From JBGQBN01 sp041494805 (GTDB lineage: Bacteria; Acidobacteriota; Terriglobia; Terriglobales; Acidobacteriaceae): a stretch of 64,000 nt of DNA. Positions 50,912 to 64,000 of this stretch are shown here, piece after piece. Below the pieces are notes generated by a model. It had not been told where the DNA came from, searched no databases, and worked only from the letters and a program-made list of their open reading frames with translations. Where the stretch lies: assembly GCA_041494805.1 (NCBI GenBank), contig JBGQBN010000007.1, forward strand, positions 50,025 through 114,024, in the 5' to 3' direction. Each line of letters starts with the position of its first letter. Within the stretch, counting starts at the first letter, position 1. Made by a program: the position numbers and the translations under genes.

Positions 50912-51760
50912 ATGCCTCGCGGACCCACTTTCTCGCTGAGTTTTCCACCTTTCACTTACTGGGTGAAGCGGATCGCGATTGCTTGCTTCGTCATCTATTT
51001 TCTGCAAGTCGTGCTGGGATCTGTTTCGACGCAAGGCTCCTGGGCCCTGACCCAGTATGCTGGATTGGTCCCACTTTTGGTACTGCACTACGGGATGGTT
51101 TGGCAGCTCGTTACCTATTCCTTCCTGCATGTCAGCGTCGGGCATGTGTTGATCAATATGCTGATGCTCTGGATGTTCGGAGCACAAGAGGAGCAGGATT
51201 GGGGATCAAGACGATTCCTGGAGTTTTATCTTTTCTGCGTTGCCGGCGCTGCGTTGACCACCATTGCCGTCGCCTACTCATCGCTGCCCGGAGTCACTCC
51301 CGCAACCACTACGCTGGGAGCTTCGGGAGGAGTCTACGGACTGCTGATTGCCTTCGGCATGCTCTACGGCGACCGCGAAGTCTTCATGTTCCCCCTGCCT
51401 TTCTCGATGAAGGCAAAGTACCTGGTGGGCATCATGATTTTCCTGGTGATCATCGCGACCTTCCAGTCTTCCCAGGGCGGCGTGGCCAACTTTGCCCACC
51501 TGGGTGGATTGCTGTTCGGCTTTTTGTATGTCAAATTCCTGCCTAAACGCGGCCTGATGTTTGGCGCGTCGGAACACTACTTCAGCGTGCGCAATTCCTA
51601 CTACCGCTGGAAGCGGCGCCGGGCCGCGCGCAAGTTCGAAGTGTACATGCGCAGACACGACCGCACCGTGACCTTCGACGAACACGGCAACTACGTCCCG
51701 CCGGAAGACTCGGATCCGGATAAGAAGAACGGTGGGTCCAAGTCCGGCTGGGTGAACTAG
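50912..51760 (+). CDS. rhomboid family intramembrane serine protease
   Basis: A 282-residue membrane protease. The catalytic Ser138 lies in GASGGVYG and His196 in NFAHLGGLLFG; WQLVTYSFLHVSVGHVLINM supplies the conserved loop, H-x3-N helix. Six core transmembrane helices are followed by a charged cytoplasmic tail (KRRRAARKFEVYMRRHDRT) of about 70 residues. ATG 50912 is 54 bases after the M28 gene, on the same strand. Substrates unknown. Confidence 0.93.
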   Translation: MPRGPTFSLSFPPFTYWVKRIAIACFVIYFLQVVLGSVSTQGSWALTQYAGLVPLLVLHYGMVWQLVTYSFLHVSVGHVLINMLMLWMFGAQEEQDWGSRRFLEFYLFCVAGAALTTIAVAYSSLPGVTPATTTLGASGGVYGLLIAFGMLYGDREVFMFPLPFSMKAKYLVGIMIFLVIIATFQSSQGGVANFAHLGGLLFGFLYVKFLPKRGLMFGASEHYFSVRNSYYRWKRRRAARKFEVYMRRHDRTVTFDEHGNYVPPEDSDPDKKNGGSKSGWVN

Positions 51761-51830
51761 GTTGTGGCCCCAGAATCACGCCCCGGACGTACTCGTCGGG
51801 GGGCGGGTGAGGTACCCACCATACACGGTA

Positions 51831-51956
51831 CGGATTCACCTCGACGAAATGACTTGGCGGTTCAATAACCGCAAGAATTCGTTTCTGTTTCGTGACACGA
51901 TCCTCAAGCTCATTAACTCTGACAACCTCGAATATAAAGAACTCACGGCTGCCTAG
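51831..51956 (+). pseudogene. C-terminal remnant of an IS1595/ISXO2-like transposase
   Basis: An open stretch reads RIHLDEMTWRFNNRKN, then FLFRDTILKLINSDNLEYKELTA, ending at TAG 51954-51956. The HLDE(M/F)-x-(F/W)R-(F/Y)N-x-R pattern is the conserved tail of IS1595-group DDE transposases. Nothing upstream of 51831 encodes the rest, so only the last 40 or so residues remain. Its end overlaps the 3' end of the minus-strand gene 51943-52959. Confidence 0.6.
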
Positions 51957-52959
51957 CTTGATCTTGGTTATCTCCAAAATGCCTCGTAAGGATATTCCAA
52001 CACCCAAAGTCAGTTAGGGTGCTTCCATCTGGTAATTTGACCCCGGATAGTACCTGTACGTTACCGTTAGGGTCGATAATCGCCGCTGGTACCTCGAATC
52101 TATGCTTAGGCTTCCAACCCGGATGAACGACCTTTCCTGTACCCGACTTGGGCAGTTCAGTAGCGAGAGATGTTCTAATAAATTCTGGGTCTTCACATCT
52201 GAATACAACAGGGTCTAGACTAGGATTTTTCTTAATCCATTGGGGGCCGTGCTCAATCGTGATTGTGGAGCGAAGAATCCCATCGACCCTCGTTACTTCC
52301 CACTTCTCTGCAAATACACCGTCCCGACAGCTTATTGAGACGGCATAGTGCTGACTATTTGGGTTTAGAGGATTCCAGATAAAGTTGCCCGGTGCTCCTT
52401 CTAGGCCAGCCTCGGCTACCTGGATGTGCTTTTGCGATTCGCCGCCTGCCAGTCCGGGCGGTGGAAATGGCGAATCAGGATGTTCAACCAACCACTGATG
52501 TTCTATGTTCTTGCGATCATCATCAAAAAAACCGATGTCGCAGTTGTACGCGGTACCCGGCCCATAGTGTCTAAGCATCATTACCCACGATGCAGAATCG
52601 TTATCTCCTAGTGGCGCACCAAAGACAAATACTAGACTAGGTGTAGCGGGTGGAGATGGGGGTGGAGAAGTTCCATTGACCCGTTCCGGCGTGGATTCTT
52701 TAAGTAACATTACCCATGTTCCGCTAACCAGCAATCCGCCGCACAAGAATATGACAAAGGTACTTATAATCGGGTCGCTACGATACCACCCGAGCGCATA
52801 AGACTTTCCTTCGGTCCATCCCCACGACAACATTAAGATCACGGCCACTGAAAGCGATAACCAGCCAATCCACTTTTTGCTTGGCCACAAAATTGAGACG
52901 GCAATGGCGACTAGCGCCATAACCAACCCCGCCAAACCCAAGCGATCACCGAACGACAT
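51943..52959 (-). CDS. membrane-anchored protein of unknown function, AT-richer
   Basis: A 338-residue protein. Three hydrophobic helices (GLAGLVMALVAIAVSILW, WLSLSVAVILMLSWGW, ISTFVIFLCGGLLVSGTWVM) precede a Pro-rich linker (SPPPSPPATPS) and a soluble domain without a recognised family. ATG 52959 has GGAG eight bases upstream. Codon use and base composition are AT-richer than the neighbours. The last residues (RQP) are encoded within the transposase remnant, so the 3' end may have been changed by an insertion. Together with 51831-51956 this suggests a mobile-element scar and transferred DNA. Confidence 0.75.
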   Translation of the reverse strand: MSFGDRLGLAGLVMALVAIAVSILWPSKKWIGWLSLSVAVILMLSWGWTEGKSYALGWYRSDPIISTFVIFLCGGLLVSGTWVMLLKESTPERVNGTSPPPSPPATPSLVFVFGAPLGDNDSASWVMMLRHYGPGTAYNCDIGFFDDDRKNIEHQWLVEHPDSPFPPPGLAGGESQKHIQVAEAGLEGAPGNFIWNPLNPNSQHYAVSISCRDGVFAEKWEVTRVDGILRSTITIEHGPQWIKKNPSLDPVVFRCEDPEFIRTSLATELPKSGTGKVVHPGWKPKHRFEVPAAIIDPNGNVQVLSGVKLPDGSTLTDFGCWNILTRHFGDNQDQARQP

Positions 52960-53083
52960 GCATATCTCCACATCGCCAAGGTGAGGTATCCTTGACTTGC
53001 GAAGGATAGACCTCGACGCTGTTTTGCGTAAAGGTGATAATCCCGTCAGCCGATTTCACCAACAACCTCGCCCTCATTGTGCG

Positions 53084-53761
53084 CTAGCTTAGGGTAAACA
53101 ATCGCAGAAACTCCGCGACCACAAGCCCACTCAACTGCCCTTGCCGCGCCTTCCCCTTGAATCCCAAGTCGTGCCCGGCACTCTCCATGGGGAGGAGCTT
53201 TGTCCTTCCGGGAATCAGCTGCAATGCCTTTTCCATCTCCTCAATCGAGCCGAAGGGATCGCGCGTCCCCTGTACGAACAAGGCCTGCGTCCGCAACTCA
53301 GGCAAATGCTGGACCCGAAGCTGGGCAGGCTTGCGCGGCGGATGCAGAGGATAAGAGAGTAGCAGCAAGCCATCCACCAGATCGGATTGCTCGGCAGCGA
53401 GGATCGTAGCCTGGCGTCCACCGTAAGAATGCCCGCCAAGAAAAGCCCGACCGGAGACCAACTTGCGCATCACGCTCACGGCATTCTTCAAGCCTTCACG
53501 ATCGCGACGGGCATCACCCGGCCCCGGTGGACCGAACGGCCGGCTCTGGCGATAGGGCAGATCGCAGCGTAACACCGTGAAACCAGCGCTGGAAAGGGCT
53601 TCCGCGACCGCCACCAGCAGCGGAGCCTGGCAGTTTGATCCCGCCCCGTGGGTGAGCACAAAGCCGTCGCCCAAGCTGTGAGTGGGGTGGTAAAGAAATC
53701 CGCGGACGAACGGGTCCAGCGATATATCTGTGAATGGTTCGGGCGTGGAGCTGATCGGCAT
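53084..53761 (-). CDS. alpha/beta hydrolase (KANL3/Tex30-like)
   Basis: A 225-residue hydrolase. The oxyanion element is LTHGAGSN, the nucleophile elbow is GGHSYGGRQ (Ser), the acid probably lies in GTRDPFGS and the His in SAGHDLGFKG. This motif set is that of the KANL3/Tex30-type hydrolases, a compact group with no lid domain. ATG 53761 lies upstream of no recognisable ribosome site. The substrate is unknown. It follows the ABM-like gene on the same strand. Confidence 0.86.
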   Translation of the reverse strand: MPISSTPEPFTDISLDPFVRGFLYHPTHSLGDGFVLTHGAGSNCQAPLLVAVAEALSSAGFTVLRCDLPYRQSRPFGPPGPGDARRDREGLKNAVSVMRKLVSGRAFLGGHSYGGRQATILAAEQSDLVDGLLLLSYPLHPPRKPAQLRVQHLPELRTQALFVQGTRDPFGSIEEMEKALQLIPGRTKLLPMESAGHDLGFKGKARQGQLSGLVVAEFLRLFTLS

Positions 53762-53793
53762 GGAATTTGCTTTTGAGTGGCGGACTTGAAGAT

Positions 53794-54087
53794 CTAACCC
53801 AGGCCAACGTCTTCCAGGGTCTCATACACTTTCACAATCCGAATCTCATGCGCCAGTTTGGCCCAGCAACGCAGCACTTCGGGATCTTCCTGCGCGTCGC
53901 GTCGCGCCTCTTCCGACTTCCAGTAACGCAGCAGCAGGTATTGGGATTTCCCATCCCGATAAAGCATATCCCGGCTATAGACACCGGCCGAAAGTGCCGC
54001 AAAAAGGTCATGCATGGTGGCCAGCGATTCCTCTTCCTTGCCGGGCAGCGGTTCGTAGATGGCGACTGAGAGTATTTCCTGAGACAT
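53794..54087 (-). CDS. ABM-like (antibiotic biosynthesis monooxygenase fold) protein
   Basis: A 97-residue ferredoxin-like dimeric alpha-beta barrel protein. ILSVAIYEPLPGKEEESLATM and YLLLRYWKSEEARRDAQEDPEV match the ABM/EthD-type fold; the metal or haem ligands of true monooxygenases are not evident. ATG 54087 is nine bases after the pyk stop and the gene is probably in the pyk transcript. Function unknown. Confidence 0.83.
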   Translation of the reverse strand: MSQEILSVAIYEPLPGKEEESLATMHDLFAALSAGVYSRDMLYRDGKSQYLLLRYWKSEEARRDAQEDPEVLRCWAKLAHEIRIVKVYETLEDVGLG

Positions 54088-54096
54088 AGCCGGTGT

Positions 54097-55641
54097 TTAT
54101 TTCCTGCCCGCGCGGGAGCGACGCGCGCTTCCACGCGATGCTTTCCTCTCCTCCTCCGCGGTTACCTCGTGCAGCCGCATGAAGTTGGTTGAGCCGGACG
54201 CCATCTGGGTTCCCGCCACCACGCCCACCACATCTCCCATCTTCACACATCCCTGGCGCAGCAATTCCTGCTCGGCGGTGGACACCATGTCCTCGGCAGT
54301 GCGCGCCTGCTCGTGCCGTACCGGATGTACGCCCCAAAAGATATTCATCCGGTTGCAGACCGCAGGCACCTGGCTGAAGGCGTAAATCGCGGCCTTGGGG
54401 CGATACTTGGAAATCAGGCGCGCCGTATTTCCGGTTTCGGTGAACACGGCAATCGCGCCCATGTGGAGGTCCTCCGCGGCATGGGCGATGGATTCACAGA
54501 TAGTTTCCGCGATGGAAAGCCGGCGGTGTTCGCGCCGGCGCCTCGGCTGGGTAAACTCCCCCATGTTGCTCTCGGCCTCGACCACAATCTTTGCCATCAT
54601 GGCCACTGCTTCGCGCGGGTAACTCCCGCTGGCAGTTTCCGCTGAGAGCATTACGGCATCGGTGCCATCGAAAATCGCGTTGGCCACGTCGCTGGCCTCG
54701 GCGCGCGTGGGCCGGGGATTCTCGATCATGGATTCCAGCATCTGGGTGGCGATGATCACGGGCTTGCGCCACTCGGCCGAACGGCGAATCACGTGCTTCT
54801 GGATGACCGGGACTTTTTCCGGCGGCATTTCCACTCCCAGGTCGCCGCGCGCCACCATCACTCCATCGGCGGCTTCAAAAATCTCTTCCAGCTGCTTCAG
54901 GGCTTGGGGCTTTTCCAGCTTCGCAATCACCGGCACATCGCCGCCTTGCGCGGCAATGAGTTGCTTCGCGCCGCGGACATCGGCCGCGGAACGCACGAAC
55001 GACAGCGCCACCATGTCCACGCCATGCTTCAGTCCGAACTCCAGGTCCTTACGGTCTTTGGCGGTGAGGGCGGGAATGGAGAGCGCTGCACCCGGCAGGT
55101 TGATGCCCTGGTGTTCGGCCAGCAAGCCGCCGTTAATGACCTCGCACTCGACATCTTCCCCGCGCACCTGCGTGACCTGCAGCTCAATCCGTCCATCGGA
55201 GAGCAGGATGCGCCCGCCCGGCTGAATTTCTCGGGCCAGGCTTTCAAATGTAGTCGAGATCAGGGCCGGCGTACCCGCGATGTCGCGCGGGGTGATAGTC
55301 ACGTGCGAGCCCGCTTTGAGGGTAACGGGAGCGTGGTCCTTGAGGCGTCCAGTGCGGATTTTGGGCCCCTGCAGGTCCTGCAGGATGCAGATCGTGCAGT
55401 TCTGTTTCCTGGCGGCGCGGCGGAGGCGTTCGATGTTACGCGCGTGGTCTTCGTGGGATCCGTGGGAAAAATTCAGCCGGGCGACATCCATTCCCAGCCG
55501 CATGAGGTCGCGCATCGCAGATTCGGAGTTGCACGCCGGGCCGATGGTACAAATGATCTTGGCGCGGCGGGCAGCCGAGCCTGGAGAAGCTTCCGTGGCC
55601 AAAAAATCGCCGGCAACGAGGTCTGGTCTGCTTTTCTTCAA
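54097..55641 (-). CDS. pyk: pyruvate kinase
   Basis: A 514-residue glycolytic enzyme: phosphoenolpyruvate plus ADP gives pyruvate plus ATP. KIICTIGPACNSE and MDVARLNFSHGSHEDH start the barrel, DLQGPKIRTG is present, the catalytic Lys is in IAKLEKPQA, and the metal-binding motif is MVARGDLGVEMPPEKVP. The C-terminal domain ends in VVGVVAGTQMASGSTNFMRL. N- and C-terminal extensions are basic (RKASRGSARRSRAGRK). The ABM-like gene follows closely. Confidence 0.97.
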   Translation of the reverse strand: MKKSRPDLVAGDFLATEASPGSAARRAKIICTIGPACNSESAMRDLMRLGMDVARLNFSHGSHEDHARNIERLRRAARKQNCTICILQDLQGPKIRTGRLKDHAPVTLKAGSHVTITPRDIAGTPALISTTFESLAREIQPGGRILLSDGRIELQVTQVRGEDVECEVINGGLLAEHQGINLPGAALSIPALTAKDRKDLEFGLKHGVDMVALSFVRSAADVRGAKQLIAAQGGDVPVIAKLEKPQALKQLEEIFEAADGVMVARGDLGVEMPPEKVPVIQKHVIRRSAEWRKPVIIATQMLESMIENPRPTRAEASDVANAIFDGTDAVMLSAETASGSYPREAVAMMAKIVVEAESNMGEFTQPRRRREHRRLSIAETICESIAHAAEDLHMGAIAVFTETGNTARLISKYRPKAAIYAFSQVPAVCNRMNIFWGVHPVRHEQARTAEDMVSTAEQELLRQGCVKMGDVVGVVAGTQMASGSTNFMRLHEVTAEEERKASRGSARRSRAGRK

Positions 55642-55703
55642 ATCTCCACCCGTGCGGTCCTGAGTGAAATCAGAGGTTGTTACTTGACTTCAGACGATTG
55701 GCG

Positions 55704-56663
55704 TTACCGCATCGCCCTGATGCCCGTGTCACTCAGTTCCCGTCCCAACGTCGACCGCGGGAAAAGCATGGCATTGAACTCCGCCCCCACCAGAACGACG
55801 AGCGAGATCATGTACATCCACACCAGCAGCGCGATAGCCACCCCCAGCGAACCATAGATGATGCTGTAGTCCGCGTAGCGCTGCAGATACCAGCCAAACA
55901 GGGCGGTGGCCACGAACCACATGGCCGTGGCCAGGGTCGCGCCCGGCAGCACGCTGTGCCAGGGCTGGGTCCGCGGTACGGCGTTGTGATAGATGAGTGA
56001 AATCACTGCGATACTGGTCAGCGTGGCGATCAGCCAGCGGATGGTTGTCCACAGCAGCAGAATGAAGGGCCCAAACTCATGACCCAGATGGAACAAGATG
56101 CGGGTCTCGATCCGGCTGCCGAAGGCCACCAGTACCGTGGCGAAAGTCATGGGAATGCCGGCAAGGATAACCAGCGAGAAGGCAATCATCCTCTCCTTGA
56201 ATAGTCCCCAAATCTTGGGCAGCTGATAGCAGCGGCGGAAGCCTTCCATCCAGGAAATCATCACGCCGGAAGCCGTCCACAGGGTAATGAGGGAAGCCGT
56301 GACGAGCACTCCCACCGGCCGCTGTGACGTGCCTTTCAGATAAGCCATGGCGGTGACGCTTCCGGCGGGAAGAATCCTGCCCAGCGCGTAGGAAATCTCG
56401 CGCAGATACGCCTCGGTCTGCCGCGACGTAGCCAACACCGAACCGACCACGAGCAAAAGCGGGAAGAACGTCAGGATGGAAGAGTAAGCCGAGGCTTTGG
56501 CAATGGCGAACGCGTCGTGCTGAAACGCGCGCCAGAACGCAAGCCGTACCAGGCGCAAAAAACGCAACATGAATGGCCCCAGAGTATTGCCGGAAGCCTG
56601 CGGGCGCAACTGCGAAATGCGGCTGCGTTCCTGATCGGGTATTCGTTGAGGGCTGGCGTGCAT
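55704..56663 (-). CDS. YihY/virulence factor BrkB family membrane protein
   Basis: A 319-residue protein with six hydrophobic segments, including ASAYSSILTFFPLLLVVGSV, VLVTASLITLWTASGVMISW and IALLVWMYMISLVVLVGAEF. The motif ALLVWMYMISLVVLVGAEFNA is the YihY/BrkB hallmark. It is often misannotated as RNase BN. ATG 56663 is the open-frame start; M32 (56570) is an alternative. It lies 60 bases downstream of rpoC after a terminator. Confidence 0.92.
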   Translation of the reverse strand: MHASPQRIPDQERSRISQLRPQASGNTLGPFMLRFLRLVRLAFWRAFQHDAFAIAKASAYSSILTFFPLLLVVGSVLATSRQTEAYLREISYALGRILPAGSVTAMAYLKGTSQRPVGVLVTASLITLWTASGVMISWMEGFRRCYQLPKIWGLFKERMIAFSLVILAGIPMTFATVLVAFGSRIETRILFHLGHEFGPFILLLWTTIRWLIATLTSIAVISLIYHNAVPRTQPWHSVLPGATLATAMWFVATALFGWYLQRYADYSIIYGSLGVAIALLVWMYMISLVVLVGAEFNAMLFPRSTLGRELSDTGIRAMR

Positions 56664-56682
56664 GGGGGACCAACCAGGAAAG

Positions 56683-56707
56683 AGAAAGGGCGGGTTGCGC
56701 CGCCCTT
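56683..56707 (-). terminator. intrinsic terminator after rpoC
   Basis: On the minus strand AAGGGCGG-CGCAAC-CCGCCCTT is followed by TCTCTTTCC. It lies 17 bases after the rpoC stop and stops most rpoBC transcription before yihY. Confidence 0.75.
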
Positions 56708-56723
56708 CCGTTTTCCTTGGGTC

Positions 56724-60911
<4,188 letters not shown>

Positions 60912-60966
60912 GGTGGTCCTCCGCTTCCTGCGGCAGATGTCGTCGCCGCTGCACGGCTCCTGGAAT

Positions 60967-61105
60967 CAGTGGCTAGTGGTCAGTGGCCAGTTTTTCGCTG
61001 CTTGCAGCGCATTTAGGAGCATGCGCCACAAGCGTTTCTCAAAAAGATCTCAATCCAATCGGCAGCAGCCGGTGACTATTAAAACTGCCCACTAGTCACT
61101 AGCCA

Positions 61106-61111
<6 letters not shown>
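60967..61111. repeat. inverted pair of heptamer arrays between rpoB and rpoC
   Basis: Units CAGTGGC, TAGTGGT, CAGTGGC, CAGTTTT (60967-60994) and ACTGCCC, ACTAGTC, ACTAGCC, ACTAGTC (61084-61111) are complementary in order, with about 90 bases between. The second array contains the rpoB stop codon (TAG, 61106-61108, minus strand). An mRNA hairpin across the rpoB-rpoC junction is possible. Confidence 0.88.

Positions 61112-64000
<2,889 letters not shown>

Overview
The window looks like a chromosomal segment of a GC-rich member of the Acidobacteriota (class Terriglobia or relatives). This is inferred from content: an Oar-like TonB-dependent receptor with a carboxypeptidase-regulatory domain, several secreted carboxypeptidase-regulatory and TPR proteins, a receiver-DUF4388 regulator, DinB-like proteins, a TIGR03118 protein, HAF-type repeats and a remnant of a MacB/FtsX-type permease. 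No rRNA, tRNA or CRISPR array was found. The 3' two thirds of rpoB run off the right edge, and only the tail of one gene remains at the left edge.

Layout. 1-3.4 kb: an AT-richer orphan HhH-GPD-like gene, then prfA and prmC, separated by a convergent DUF2283/DUF4258-like pair. 3.6-11.8 kb: accessory exported functions (TonB receptor, secreted propeller-like protein, parvulin PPIase, BlaI/M56 regulator pair, EXORDIUM-like protein). 12.2-16 kb: purF and purL. 16.5-20 kb: selB and trmFO. 20-25 kb: permease remnant, membrane protein, HAF-repeat protein, orphan ExbD, hotdog thioesterase, der. 25.3-29.3 kb: dinG-like helicase and the queD-queE-queC block for preQ0. 29.4-35.3 kb: a TPR protein, a PilT-like ATPase and the molybdenum cofactor genes moeA, moaC and mog/moaB with a response regulator between the last two. 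35.4-42.1 kb: DinB proteins (one frameshifted), a VTT-domain membrane protein, DUF6580, a YdjM-like protein, a lipid kinase and a His-rich TPR protein. 42.2-51.8 kb: ligA, TIGR03118, HIT, rpsA, small secreted proteins, an orphan LysW-like protein, an M28 peptidase and a rhomboid. 51.8-53 kb: a transposase remnant and an AT-richer orphan. 53-64 kb: hydrolase, ABM-like protein, pyk, YihY, rpoC and rpoB.

The most unusual signal is not a gene. Short degenerate tandem arrays with an exact 7-base period occupy at least eleven intergenic loci, with different heptamers at different places (AACGACN, TTAGCNN, TTGTTGA/ATCAACN, AGCNNNN, ACTAGYC, GTGCCGR, and a 14-base double heptamer). Two arrays end at the start codons of prfA and purF. 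Others occur as inverted pairs that could form long hairpins (after trmFO, before queC, between rpoB and rpoC). Further small repeat families include hyphenated palindromes, a roughly 45-base hairpin element in three copies and a 111-base element with 10-base terminal inverted repeats. Several housekeeping genes have a -10-like hexamer only 7-12 bases before the start codon, which suggests leaderless or very short-leader transcripts.
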